From Marinobacter fonticola (GTDB lineage: Bacteria; Pseudomonadota; Gammaproteobacteria; Pseudomonadales; Oleiphilaceae): a stretch of DNA of 64,000 nucleotides. A program made the position numbers and the translations under genes. Positions 54,596 to 63,578 of this stretch are shown here, piece by piece. Location: assembly GCF_008122265.1 (NCBI RefSeq), contig NZ_CP043042.1, forward strand, positions 248,001-312,000, read 5' to 3'. A model generated the notes under the pieces. That model was not told the origin of the DNA. It saw nothing but the letters and a program-made list of their open reading frames with translations, and did no database searches. Numbering within the stretch: position 1 is the first letter of the stretch; each line of letters begins with the position of its first letter.

Positions 54596-55999
54596 TCAGT
54601 TCGTCGACGGCTGGGCCTTGGGTACTGGGTAACGAAACACGCGCGTTCCGAGTAGAAGCCCTGCGGAGACAAGCCCGGTGGTAAGCCCAACCCAGAAACC
54701 GGCGGCGCCCATCGCCGGTACGATCCAGTCGCTAAAGGCCAGTACCCAGCCCAGCGGCAGGCCAATGCCCCAGAATGAAAACAGCATGATGTACATGGGA
54801 ATGCGCGTGTCCTTATACCCGCGCAGGACGCTGATGCAGGTCACCTGGGTGACGTCGGCAATCTGGAAAACGGCAGCGAACAGTAGCAGGTAGGTGGTGA
54901 CCTCCTGCACGTCGGTTTCGCTGGTATAGAGCTGGGCGATCAGGTCGTTGCCAAACCACAGGATCGACGCGAAAAGCAGTGCGATGGCAACCGACAGCAG
55001 CAGCACGCTGCGACTCAGCAACCGCGCCGTCTCGGTCGCGCGGGCGCCCACCAGGAAGCTGATACGCAGAGTCAGTGCCATGCCCAGGCTCAGCGGCACC
55101 ATAAACACCAGCGATACCACATTTAGCGCAATCTGGTGCCCGGCCACCACGACCGGGCCCAGGGGCGCCAGGAACAGCGCGATGACCGAGAACATGCTGG
55201 CTTCCACGAAGATGGTAAAGCCGATGGGCACGCCCAGCCGGAGCACTTCGTTAACGATATGCCAGTCCAGCTTGACCCGCTCACGCCACAAGTGGAAATG
55301 CTGGTAGGCGCCGCTGATGTTGAGGTAGAGCAGCAGCGACAGCACCGAAATCCAGGCCGAAATGGCCGTCGCCCAGCCGCAGCCGATGCCGCCCATGGCC
55401 GGTAGTCCGAACTTGCCGTAGATGAAGATGTAGTTGAGTGGCAGATTCACCAGGGTGCCGATCACTGAAAACACCATGATCACCTTGGTGTGACCCAGGC
55501 CATCGGTCAGGCCACGCAGGGCCGTGAGTAGCAGGATGGCGGGCACGCCCCAGGCGAACGCATCCAAATACCCCTGCGTTAGCCAGGCGGTGTGCAGGTC
55601 CAGGCGCAACACATCGAGTACCGGGCGCACGTTGAGCAGCAGGCCGATCATGATCAGGCTCGCGCCCAGGCCGATATAGATGCCCTGCCAGGTGACCGGC
55701 ATGATGCGCCCGAATTCACGCGCGCCACGATGACCGGAAATGATCGGCTGCAGGGCGCTGAGCAGCCCCATGAACAGCAGGAACAGCGGCATCCACAGGC
55801 TGCTGCCGATGCCTACGGCGGCCAGATCCTCGGCGCTGGCGTGACCGGCCATCACCGTGTCGATGACACCATTGGCCATCTGCGCCACCTGGGCAATCAG
55901 GATCGGCCCGCCCAGCAGGGCCAGCGTTTTCCATTCGTCCAGGGTGCGTGCAATCAGGCCTTGGCGGGCCTCGGGTATGGGCTGGTGCGTTTCGTCCAC
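54596..55999 (-). CDS. MATE family multidrug efflux protein
   Basis: 467 residues if started at the GTG at 55999; upstream frame residues are not family-like and the start is the least certain point. Twelve helices with MATE motifs: LLGGPILIAQVAQMANGVIDTVMAG at the first helix, GGIGCGWATAISAWISV and VPIGFTIFVEASMFSVIALF in the second half. It is NorM-like, exporting cationic drugs with sodium or protons. It converges with the diguanylate cyclase gene. Confidence 0.88.
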   Translation of the reverse strand: MDETHQPIPEARQGLIARTLDEWKTLALLGGPILIAQVAQMANGVIDTVMAGHASAEDLAAVGIGSSLWMPLFLLFMGLLSALQPIISGHRGAREFGRIMPVTWQGIYIGLGASLIMIGLLLNVRPVLDVLRLDLHTAWLTQGYLDAFAWGVPAILLLTALRGLTDGLGHTKVIMVFSVIGTLVNLPLNYIFIYGKFGLPAMGGIGCGWATAISAWISVLSLLLYLNISGAYQHFHLWRERVKLDWHIVNEVLRLGVPIGFTIFVEASMFSVIALFLAPLGPVVVAGHQIALNVVSLVFMVPLSLGMALTLRISFLVGARATETARLLSRSVLLLSVAIALLFASILWFGNDLIAQLYTSETDVQEVTTYLLLFAAVFQIADVTQVTCISVLRGYKDTRIPMYIMLFSFWGIGLPLGWVLAFSDWIVPAMGAAGFWVGLTTGLVSAGLLLGTRVFRYPVPKAQPSTN

Positions 56000-56245
56000 G
56001 TTCAGGAATGTTCCATGCTTTTTCGGGCAGGCGCGAGACCTGTTCGCGCAATCGAGCCTGGCGAGCGTATCACGAAGCAACACGACCGGACGCAAACTGG
56101 AGGTTGTGGAAACTACGGATGAAGTGCAATTTATTGTTTTGCTGGCTACCCTTGCTTCAGGTCGATAGATGGGCATGCGCCCTATAACGTCTCTGAGGCA
56201 ATCCACTGCGAACAGAGCGCCCATTCAGCCAGAAGGACTTCGGCA

Positions 56246-57142
56246 ATCAACCGCTTCTCCGAACTTCTCTCCCATGATCGCCACATCGCGCTCGGCGATG
56301 GACGCAAGCTGGCGTTTACCGATCTGGGGGACCCCAAGGGCAGGCCAATCCTGTTTGCGCATGGCATGCCGGGTTGCCGGCTGGAAGGCTGGTTCTTCCA
56401 CGAGCAGGCGCGGCGACACGGCTTCCGGCTGATCACGCCGGATCGTCCGGGTATCGGGGCTTCTGCTTTCCACAAAGGCCGGGTGTTGCTCGACTATCCC
56501 GCCGACGCGGCCGCGCTGGCCGACGCGCTGGGGATCGAGCGGTTCATTCACATGGGCTGGTCGAGTGGCGGTTCACGGACGCTGGCGTGCGCCTACGCCT
56601 TGCCCGAGCGGGTCACGCTGGCGGTCTCCCTGTCCGGCTATACCCACTTCACTGAATATCACGGCACGCATTCGCTGGTAGAGTCCACCCGCTGGCCCGG
56701 GCCGAAGCTGGCGGAAACCAGTCTGCTGCTGTTGCGCGCGGCGGTGACGGTGGTGGTCTGGCTGGCCAGACGCCATCCCGGCCTGTATTTTCGCGAGGCA
56801 CGGCAGATGATCAGCGAACAGGACCGGGCGTTGCTGCAATCCTTCATGCACACCCAGCTTTTTCAGGCGGATCAGCTCACCTGCCTGGAGAGCGGCGGCC
56901 GGGCGATTGCCCAGGATTTGCAGACGGAATTGCTGGACTGGGGCTTTAAGCTGCGGGACGTCAACGTGCCGGTGTGGATATACCAGGGGAGCGAAGATCC
57001 GTTCGTCCCCGTCGACTACGCCCGGCATTTGGCGGACCATCTGCCCGACGTGGATTTTCGTTTGATGCCCGAGGCCGGTCACCTCTATCCCCTGTCAGAG
57101 CGCTTCCAGGAGGCGCTTTTTCTGCGCCTGGGCATGCGCTAA
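56246..57142 (+). CDS. Alpha/beta hydrolase with no standard start codon
   Basis: The hydrolase core begins upstream of the first ATG (56366): [20 protein letters not shown] precedes the oxyanion motif AHGMPG. The open frame runs back to 56123 with no ATG, GTG or TTG. An ATC at 56246, 8 bases after AGAAGGA, is the best-placed initiation site and would give 298 residues. The nucleophile elbow is GWSSGG, the acid is in GSEDPFV and the His in EAGHLYP. Either a rare start codon is used or the start has been lost. Confidence 0.65.
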   Translation: MNRFSELLSHDRHIALGDGRKLAFTDLGDPKGRPILFAHGMPGCRLEGWFFHEQARRHGFRLITPDRPGIGASAFHKGRVLLDYPADAAALADALGIERFIHMGWSSGGSRTLACAYALPERVTLAVSLSGYTHFTEYHGTHSLVESTRWPGPKLAETSLLLLRAAVTVVVWLARRHPGLYFREARQMISEQDRALLQSFMHTQLFQADQLTCLESGGRAIAQDLQTELLDWGFKLRDVNVPVWIYQGSEDPFVPVDYARHLADHLPDVDFRLMPEAGHLYPLSERFQEALFLRLGMR

Positions 57143-57299
57143 TAGCAACATCTTCTTTGCGCTTAATCGCCCGGCAGACGATAATTACCGCTTTTCGCGC
57201 GCCAGCCCGAGTGGTTCAGAGGTTTTCCGAGTCATCTGCCCGGTTTTGAGCCGCGTACTTAGCGCTTATGTGTATAGTGAAATGACAGAGGTTGTTCCC

Positions 57300-58010
57300 A
57301 TGTCGCAGCGGTCACACGCTTCCAAATTAAAGGCCACGTCGATTCTCCACGCGGACCCAATTACGGTTCCGTGCATAAGCAAGGAAGCCCAGGCCGTACG
57401 CGCAGCCCTGGTAGAGAAAGGGCTGGAAACGCCGATGTTGGATACCGGCCTGACTCGTGACCAAAAGGTCGAGCGCATCGAAGGCCTGATGACCCGGGTG
57501 GCGGAAACCCTCGGCCTCGACCTGGCCGACGACAGCCTCACCGAAACCCCCAACCGCATTGCCCGCATGTACGTGGACGAGGTCTTCTCCGGTCTCGACT
57601 ACAGCCATTTCCCCAAAATCACCCAGATCGAGAACAAGATGGGCGTGGAGGAGATGATCAAGGTGCGGGACATCAGCGTCATCAGCACCTGCGAGCACCA
57701 CTTCGTCACGATCGATGGACGGGCGCGGGTGGCGTACATCCCCAAGGACAAGGTGATCGGTCTGTCCAAAATCAATCGCATCGTGCGCTTCTTCGCCCGC
57801 CGGCCCCAGGTACAGGAGCGCCTGACCCATCAGGTCCTGGTCGCCCTGCAGACGCTGCTGGAGGTTGAAGACGTGGCGGTGCATATCGATGCCACGCACT
57901 ACTGCGTCAAGGCCCGCGGTGTGCAGGATGTCGGCTCCCAGACCGAAACCATCGCCCTGGGTGGCCGCTTCAAGAGCAATACCGAGTACCGGCGAGAGTT
58001 CATGGGCTGA
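57300..58010 (+). CDS. folE: GTP cyclohydrolase I
   Basis: 236 residues from the ATG at 57300 behind AGAGG. The zinc ligands C131, H134 (TCEHHF) and C202 (HYCVKARG) match the C-H-C spacing of E. coli FolE (110/113/181). QSEERL-like [10 protein letters not shown] and the GTP site residues are present. It makes dihydroneopterin triphosphate, the first step of folate synthesis. The N-terminal 45 residues are longer than in E. coli. It is 157 bases after the hydrolase gene and 106 bases before the DMT exporter gene. Confidence 0.95.
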   Translation: MSQRSHASKLKATSILHADPITVPCISKEAQAVRAALVEKGLETPMLDTGLTRDQKVERIEGLMTRVAETLGLDLADDSLTETPNRIARMYVDEVFSGLDYSHFPKITQIENKMGVEEMIKVRDISVISTCEHHFVTIDGRARVAYIPKDKVIGLSKINRIVRFFARRPQVQERLTHQVLVALQTLLEVEDVAVHIDATHYCVKARGVQDVGSQTETIALGGRFKSNTEYRREFMG

Positions 58011-58116
58011 GAGCCGGGGTCTTCATCGCGTATACTGCGCAGCCTGATTGTTAGCGGTGTAGTAAACGTCCTGTATTGTTCCAACCCTCTTTTGCGCGCT
58101 GTTTAGGGAGTTCACC

Positions 58117-58995
58117 GTGGCACTGCTGGTCTTCGTTACTGTTCTTTGGGCTTTTTCCTTCAGCCTGATTGGCGAATTCCTGGCAGGTCACGTGGACAGC
58201 GATTTTGCCGTACTCAGCCGTGTGGTGCTCGCGGGGCTGGCCTTCCTGCCGCTCACCCGCTGGCGGGGCGTGCCCTGGGCGCTCAAAGGCGGCGTTACGC
58301 TGGTCGGCGCCTTGCAGTTCGGCATTACCTACCTCTGTCTTTACCGCTCCTTCGCCTACCTGAGCGTGCCGGAAGTCCTGCTGTTCACCATCTTCACCCC
58401 GCTCTACGTCACGCTGATCGACGACGCCCTCAACCGCCGCTTTTCGCCCATGGCCCTGGTAGCCGCCGCGATTGCCACCCTGGGTGCGGGGATCATCCGT
58501 TACGACGGATTGAGTGAGGACTTCCTGACCGGCTTCCTCCTGCTGCAGGTCGCCAACGCCACCTTCGCGGCAGGGCAGGTGGGCTATAAGCACTTGATCC
58601 AGCGTTATCCTATCGATATGCCGCTCTATCGCTTCTTCGGCTACTTCTATGCCGGTGCGCTGCTGTTCGCGTTGCCCTCCTTCCTGATCTTCGGCAACCC
58701 GGACAAACTGCCCTCGACACCGCTTCAATGGGGCATCTTGGCTTGGTTAGGGCTGGCGGCGTCAGGCCTTGGCTTGTTCCTCTGGAACCGCGGCGCCTGC
58801 CTGGTGGATGCAGGCACCCTGGCGATCATGAACAACGCCCTGGTGCCTGCTGGTCTGCTGGTCAACCTGTTGATCTGGAACCGCGATGCCGACCTGGGCA
58901 GCCTGCTGCTCGGCGGCGCGGTGATGGGTCTCTCCCTCTGGGTCAACGCCCGCTTCTCCCGGGGCCGATTGGCCCTTCGAGGGGCCAAAACCTGA
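58117..58995 (+). CDS. DMT family transporter (carboxylate/amino acid/amine type)
   Basis: 292 residues from a GTG behind AGGGAGTTCACC. Ten helices in two EamA repeats; marks include TVLWAFSFSLIGEFLAGHVDS, LFTIFTPLYVTLIDDALNRR and NNALVPAGLLVNLLIW. It resembles the YdcZ/RhaT-like carboxylate/amino acid exporters but the substrate is open. A TATACT box at 58031-58036 may be its -10 element. It is a single gene after folE. Confidence 0.85.
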   Translation: MALLVFVTVLWAFSFSLIGEFLAGHVDSDFAVLSRVVLAGLAFLPLTRWRGVPWALKGGVTLVGALQFGITYLCLYRSFAYLSVPEVLLFTIFTPLYVTLIDDALNRRFSPMALVAAAIATLGAGIIRYDGLSEDFLTGFLLLQVANATFAAGQVGYKHLIQRYPIDMPLYRFFGYFYAGALLFALPSFLIFGNPDKLPSTPLQWGILAWLGLAASGLGLFLWNRGACLVDAGTLAIMNNALVPAGLLVNLLIWNRDADLGSLLLGGAVMGLSLWVNARFSRGRLALRGAKT

Positions 58996-59135
58996 CCGAG
59001 CGCCTTGCCCGTGAAGGTTTTGTGATCTTTCCTTTATAGACTCTTTACCGGACCGTGACGGCCCCGTGAGCGCGCCTGTGCATTCTGCATCCTGGCGCCA
59101 TCCGCCAACCAGCCCTTCAGCAAAGAGGTTGTTTG

Positions 59136-59837
59136 ATGAGTCGAACCGTACTGATCGTCGAGGACAATCCCGGCATTGGCCAGCTGGTCAAGATGCACGT
59201 AGAGGACCTCGGCTGCGAGGCTATCCTGGAGACCCGTGGCGATGAAGGCCTGGCCCGCTACCGGGAAGGGGATATCGACCTGGTAGTGCTGGACCTGATG
59301 CTACCCGGCATGGACGGCTTGGCCGTGTGCCGCGAGATTCGCTCCGGCCCGGGTTACGTGCCGGTCCTCATGCTGACCGCCAAGAGCACCGAGCTGGATC
59401 GTGTGCTGGGCCTGGAGATGGGCGCCGACGACTACCTGACCAAACCTTTCAGCGTCGCCGAACTAGCCGCGCGCATCAAAGCGCTGTTTCGGCGTGTGGA
59501 TGCCATGGCCGCCCCGGCCCCCGAGCAAATGGCTGCCGAGCGCATCGAGATTGAGGGTCTGATTATCGACCCGACGCGCCGCCGGGTCAGTATCCAGGAC
59601 GAAGCAGTGGACCTCACGGCCCGCGAGTTCGACCTGCTGTTCCATTTCGCCCGCCATCCTGGCCAGGTGTTCAGCCGCACCCAATTGTTGGATTCGGTCT
59701 GGGGCTACAACCACGAAGGCTACGAGCACACCGTCAACACCCACATCAATCGCCTGCGGGGCAAAATCGAACGCGACCCGTCCGACCCTTTCTACATCCA
59801 GACGGTTTGGGGTGTGGGTTACCGGTTCCGCGACTAA
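59136..59837 (+). CDS. OmpR/PhoB family response regulator
   Basis: 233 residues from the ATG at 59136 after AGAGG. Receiver domain: phosphoacceptor D53 in VVLDLMLPG, acidic pocket E9-D10 and K103 in YLTKPF. C-terminal winged-helix DNA-binding domain about 135-233 (REFDLLFHFARHPGQVFSRTQLL, VNTHINRLRGKIE). It is the partner of the histidine kinase 29 bases downstream. The nearby methionine sulfoxide reductase gene is a possible target. Confidence 0.93.
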   Translation: MSRTVLIVEDNPGIGQLVKMHVEDLGCEAILETRGDEGLARYREGDIDLVVLDLMLPGMDGLAVCREIRSGPGYVPVLMLTAKSTELDRVLGLEMGADDYLTKPFSVAELAARIKALFRRVDAMAAPAPEQMAAERIEIEGLIIDPTRRRVSIQDEAVDLTAREFDLLFHFARHPGQVFSRTQLLDSVWGYNHEGYEHTVNTHINRLRGKIERDPSDPFYIQTVWGVGYRFRD

Positions 59838-59866
59838 GGCACCACGCGACTTAACCAGAGGCTCCC

Positions 59867-61363
59867 ATGCTGAATTCCCTCTACACCCGGCTGGCGCTGG
59901 GGCTGTTCGTGCTGCTGATCGCCGTCGGCTTGGTCTACACCTTCGTCAGCACCATGTCCCTGCGGGAATACTATGCCTCGGTAAACCAGGAGCTGAACCG
60001 CGACCTGGCACGTCATCTGGTCTCCGACCGCAACCTGGTGGACGAAGGCCGGCTCGACCAGAAAGCGCTCAAGACGCTGTTCGAGCGGTACATGACGATC
60101 AATCCCAGCATCGAGATCTACCTGCTGGACACCGAAGGCAAAATCCTCGCTTATTCCGCCGACCCCGGAAAAATCAAGCGCAACAGCGTCTCCATGGCGC
60201 CCATCCACAAGTTGCTGGACGACATGGAAGCCTACCCCGTACTGGGTGACGATCCCCGCAGCCACGACCGGCAAAAAGTATTCTCGGTGACGCCCGTGCC
60301 GTCGGCGCAGAACACCGAAGGCTACCTCTACGTGGTTCTGCGTGGCGAAGAGTACGACAGTGTGGAGATGATGGCGCGGGAAGGCCATTTCATTACCATG
60401 AGCGCCTGGGCCATGGGGGCCAGTCTGGTGTTCGGGTTGATCGCCGGTCTCGCTGCATTCCGTCTGCTGACCCGGCGTCTCACCCGCTTGACCCGCATCG
60501 TCGAGCAATTTGAGCAGGGCGAGCCGGGGACCGGGAACGACGCACGTCTGCGCTGGTCAGACGAAGGCAGCCGCAGCGGGGACGAGATTGACTACTTGGG
60601 CGTGACCTTCGACCGCATGGCCGACCGCATCGCCCTGCAAATTGAGCAATTGCGCGAAAAAGACACGCTGCGCCGGAGACTGGTGGCGCAGGTATCCCAC
60701 GACTTGCGTACCCCATTGGCGTCCATGCAGGGCTACGTGGAAAGCCTGCGCATGAAACGCGACCGGCTGTCTCCGGACGAGCAGGCACAATTTCTCGATA
60801 TCGCCCTTGAAGAGGGACGACGCCTGTCCCATCTAGTGGATGAGCTCTTCGAACTCGCCGCACTGGAAGCCCGTGAAAAACAGCCACGCCTGGAACCCTT
60901 CGCCCCGGCGGAGCTGATTCACGATGTGGCCCAGAAGCACGGTCCCGAAGCCGCCCGCAAAGGCATCGAGCTGAAAGTCATCGGCGATCCGGCTCTGCCC
61001 ATGGTCTTGGGAGATCTGGGCATGACCGAGCGGGTGCTGGACAACCTGATCCGCAATGCCCTGGAATACAGCCCGGAGAAGGCCGAGGTCGAGCTGCATC
61101 TGGCACAAACCGAGGCGGGTTTGAAGGTCGTCGTCAGCGATAGCGGACCGGGTATCGCCGAGCAGGATCTGCCTCACGTATTCGATCCCCTGTATCGCGG
61201 CGATAACCGCGAAACGCCCGGTCATGCCGGCTTGGGGCTGGCCATCGCCCGGCGCATCATGGACATGCAGGGCGGGGCGATTAGCGTCTGCAACCGCGAT
61301 AGCGGGGGGGCCGCCTTTGAAATTGTTTTGCCCTTTCAGCCCAAGGCCAACGCCAGCCAGTGA
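59867..61363 (+). CDS. Sensor histidine kinase
   Basis: 498 residues. Helix 1 at 9-30, a periplasmic sensor of about 145 residues, helix 2 at about 178-200, HAMP to about 265, HisKA with H278 in QVSHDLRTPLASM, and HATPase (N box NLIRNALEYSP, G1 SDSGPGI, G2 GHAGLGLAIA). It phosphorylates the regulator encoded just upstream. The periplasmic sensor has a double-psi/PAS-like look (IEIYLLDTEGKILAYSADPG) typical of Cache/PAS sensors. The ligand is unknown. Confidence 0.93.
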   Translation: MLNSLYTRLALGLFVLLIAVGLVYTFVSTMSLREYYASVNQELNRDLARHLVSDRNLVDEGRLDQKALKTLFERYMTINPSIEIYLLDTEGKILAYSADPGKIKRNSVSMAPIHKLLDDMEAYPVLGDDPRSHDRQKVFSVTPVPSAQNTEGYLYVVLRGEEYDSVEMMAREGHFITMSAWAMGASLVFGLIAGLAAFRLLTRRLTRLTRIVEQFEQGEPGTGNDARLRWSDEGSRSGDEIDYLGVTFDRMADRIALQIEQLREKDTLRRRLVAQVSHDLRTPLASMQGYVESLRMKRDRLSPDEQAQFLDIALEEGRRLSHLVDELFELAALEAREKQPRLEPFAPAELIHDVAQKHGPEAARKGIELKVIGDPALPMVLGDLGMTERVLDNLIRNALEYSPEKAEVELHLAQTEAGLKVVVSDSGPGIAEQDLPHVFDPLYRGDNRETPGHAGLGLAIARRIMDMQGGAISVCNRDSGGAAFEIVLPFQPKANASQ

Positions 61364-61429
61364 TCCTGTCGGCGTTATGAATTCGTAACTTATTGGCGAA
61401 GAGGGTGTGAATCTTTCTCGCCATAGTGG

Positions 61430-61447
61430 AGTCTCAGAATTGAGACT
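61430..61447 (+). promoter_or_regulatory. Operator-like inverted repeat before msrAB
   Basis: A perfect 7-base inverted repeat AGTCTCA-GAAT-TGAGACT, 18 bases before the msrAB start codon and just before the AGAGAGG ribosome site. Its position suits an operator or leader stem. The upstream two-component system is the most obvious candidate regulator; this is inference. Confidence 0.4.
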
Positions 61448-61465
61448 AAAAGAGAGGTAAGCGGT

Positions 61466-62659
61466 ATGAAACGCATGTTTCTGGGCGCGGCATTGATCCT
61501 GATGGCAGGCCTTGTGGGCCTGCAGGTCAGTGCGGCCGACGAGGAAAAGAAAGACAGCAAGTACGCACCGGACGACCCCTCGCTATCGGTCGCAACCTTT
61601 GCGGGCGGCTGCTTCTGGTGTGTGGAAGCAGGCTTCGAGAAAATCCCCGGCGTGGTTGAAGCCGTCTCCGGCTACAGCGGCGGTAACGAGAAAGACCCAA
61701 CCTATGAGCAGGTCGCCTCCGGACAGACCGGCCACACCGAAACGGTGCAGGTTTATTACGATCCGAAGGTGATCACCTACCAGGGGCTGTTGCAAGGGTT
61801 CTGGCGCTTTATGGACCCGACCGATGCCAACGGCCAGTTCGTGGATCGTGGCAAGCAGTATCGTCCGGCGATTTTCTATCACAACGGCAAGCAGAAGCGC
61901 TTGGCCGAGGCTTCCAAGCAGGCGCTGAAGGATTCGGGCCGCTACAAGAAGCCGGTGGTGATCGAAGTCGTCCCGTTCGAATCCTTCTACGTGGCCGAGG
62001 ATTACCACCAGGACTACTACAAAGAGAATCCGGTCCGCTACAAGGTCTACACCTTCAACTCCGGCCGCTTCCAGTTTATCGAAAAGGTCTGGGGCGAAGA
62101 TCAGGAGATCGACTTCTCAAACTACAGTCCGGAGAACATGGCCTCCGATAGCGAAGCTGACGGCAACGACCAAGCGTCCCATCGCCAGGGCAAAGGCTTC
62201 AACGAGGACAATTTCGTCATACCCAGCGACGAGAAGCTCAAGCAAATGCTGACGCCCATGCAATACAAGGTCACCCAGGAAGATGGGACCGAGCCGGCGT
62301 TCGAGAACGCCTATTGGGATAACAAACAGGAAGGTCTCTACGTGGACATCGTCTCCGGCGAGCCGCTGTTCTCCTCTGCGGACAAATACAAGTCCGGCAC
62401 CGGCTGGCCCAGCTTCGTGCGCCCGATCGAACCGGAAGCCGTAGTGGAAAAGGAAGACAAATCCTGGTTCATGACCCGCACCGAGATTCGCAGCAGTGTA
62501 GCGGATTCGCACGTGGGCCACGTATTCAAAGATGGCCCGGCACCCACCGGCCTGCGCTACTGCATGAACTCGGCGGCGATGAAGTTTATTCCCAAGGCTG
62601 AGATGCAAGCTGCCGGGTATGGCGCGTATATGGATGAGGTTGGGCCGCCCCGGAGTTGA
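61466..62659 (+). CDS. msrAB: Periplasmic bifunctional methionine sulfoxide reductase MsrA-MsrB
   Basis: 397 residues. Signal peptide 1-23 (ending VSA). MsrA about 40-215 with catalytic C49 in GGCFWC and the YCGP-like resolving part replaced by other residues. MsrB about 245-390 ([32 protein letters not shown], catalytic Cys in [11 protein letters not shown]). The zinc CxxC pairs of many MsrB proteins are absent. The exported fusion repairs both S- and R-methionine sulfoxides in envelope proteins. It lies 102 bases after the histidine kinase gene. Confidence 0.93.
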   Translation: MKRMFLGAALILMAGLVGLQVSAADEEKKDSKYAPDDPSLSVATFAGGCFWCVEAGFEKIPGVVEAVSGYSGGNEKDPTYEQVASGQTGHTETVQVYYDPKVITYQGLLQGFWRFMDPTDANGQFVDRGKQYRPAIFYHNGKQKRLAEASKQALKDSGRYKKPVVIEVVPFESFYVAEDYHQDYYKENPVRYKVYTFNSGRFQFIEKVWGEDQEIDFSNYSPENMASDSEADGNDQASHRQGKGFNEDNFVIPSDEKLKQMLTPMQYKVTQEDGTEPAFENAYWDNKQEGLYVDIVSGEPLFSSADKYKSGTGWPSFVRPIEPEAVVEKEDKSWFMTRTEIRSSVADSHVGHVFKDGPAPTGLRYCMNSAAMKFIPKAEMQAAGYGAYMDEVGPPRS

Positions 62660-62803
62660 TTGGTGAGTCGTTGAATTTTGCTGCCTGCGTGGCTTACCCC
62701 AAGAGTTGCGTAGGCAGATTGTTTTTTCCTCTCATTGTTTTGTTTCCCCCTCCGCAGAATTTTCCTGTTGCCTACCAGCTTTTGGCCCAGTATTGCTGGG
62801 AAA

Positions 62804-62827
62804 ACGGTCGTTGCGACCGTGATTTTT
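62804..62827 (+). terminator. Rho-independent terminator downstream of msrAB
   Basis: A stem ACGGTCG-TTG-CGACCGT followed by GATTTTT, about 145 bases after the msrAB stop. It is the only clear element in the gap 62660-63050, which is markedly richer in A and T than the rest of the window. A second weak stem (CTGCCTGCG / CGTAGGCAG) lies near 62680-62716. Confidence 0.65.
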
Positions 62828-63050
62828 GGTGGTCATTTAAAACAGCAAAAATTTTTGTATAAAACATTGGGTTGTGTTGATAGGTAAAGATCGGGATATG
62901 AGGCGTGGCGACCGTTTTGCCGGAAAGGAATTCTTGGTTCAGCATGTCGCAAGCATTGACGTGCCAAGGGCTGCGGGCTAGTTTGAGGCGAGATTTGGAA
63001 ATGAGATATTGGTCGCCGAGATATTGGGCTTGGGGACTCATATACAAAGG

Positions 63051-63553
63051 TTAAGAGCAAGGAGAGGTAGGTGCCAAGACCACCAACAGATCGAGAAATT
63101 TTGCAGAAGATTCACGATCGATACCTTGATCAATTTGGTCAGTTCGAGCGTGATAATCCAGAACACGAGAGGTCGTCAAAGATCTACGTGCCTATTGATT
63201 GCAGTGCTATTGCGAACGATCTGCGTGTGGACCCAGACATAGTGTTTGGCCGTCTTTACTACCACCTCGACAAAAAGTACGGCTACGCCCAAGACAATGG
63301 TGCAAAGGTCCATTTGTTCACAATGGTTATCGGAGAGGATCGGCACGCAGTAAATTTCCCGATGCTTTCTGCAGTGCTTGCGGAACTTCAGCAATCGTGG
63401 TTTCGATTTACTGCACCATTGATCATTTCTGGTATTGCACTAGTGGTATCGGTAATCAGCCTTGTTTGCTAGGACTCTTAACAATCGCAGGCACGGCGAC
63501 GGCTTTTCCATTGCGGCTCTGCCTCCATTCCAAAGCCGCGCGTGCTGCGGGCG
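63051..63553 (+). mobile_element. Integron gene cassette (503 bases)
   Basis: The unit begins after the G of a GTTAAGAG core site at 63050-63057 and ends at the G of GTTAACT at 63553. It contains one gene, oriented like the attC site, starting 20 bases in and stopping 2 bases before attC. The attC R'' box CTCTTAAC is the exact reverse complement of GTTAAGAG at the cassette start, as required when the excised circle closes. The attC arms carry extrahelical bases. I see no integrase gene in the window. Confidence 0.8.
63071..63472 (+). CDS. Cassette-encoded hypothetical protein with C-terminal membrane anchor
   Basis: 133 residues from a GTG at 63071 after AAGGAGAGGTAG. I do not recognise a family. 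Residues 1-95 are soluble and helical, with a possible winged-helix pattern (VPIDCSAIANDLRVDPDIVF then YYHLDKKYGY). Residues about 110-132 form one membrane helix (FTAPLIISGIALVVSVISLV), giving a tail-anchored layout with the N-terminal part in the cytoplasm. It is the only gene of the integron cassette. Codon use is AT-richer than in the chromosomal genes upstream. Confidence 0.75.
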   Translation: MPRPPTDREILQKIHDRYLDQFGQFERDNPEHERSSKIYVPIDCSAIANDLRVDPDIVFGRLYYHLDKKYGYAQDNGAKVHLFTMVIGEDRHAVNFPMLSAVLAELQQSWFRFTAPLIISGIALVVSVISLVC

Positions 63554-63559
63554 TTAACT
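63475..63559 (+). other. attC: attC recombination site
   Basis: R'' CTCTTAAC at 63475-63482. The left arm is 21 bases at 63486-63506 and the right arm 18 bases at 63532-63549; all 18 right-arm bases pair with the left arm, leaving three unpaired bases (G, G, A) in the left arm. The loop is 25 bases at 63507-63531, and R' GTTAACT is at 63553-63559. Extrahelical bases on one arm and unpaired central spacers (AAT and GGC) are diagnostic of single-strand attC substrates. Recombination would cut between G63553 and T63554. Confidence 0.8.
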
Positions 63560-63578
63560 GCTACCAAGTGTTGAGCAT

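Noticed and set aside
62772..63047. 91-residue minus-strand frame between msrAB and the integron cassette
   Set aside because: It overlaps a clear terminator and has no recognised domain. It does not resemble IntI or a transposase. A degraded gene remnant remains possible.
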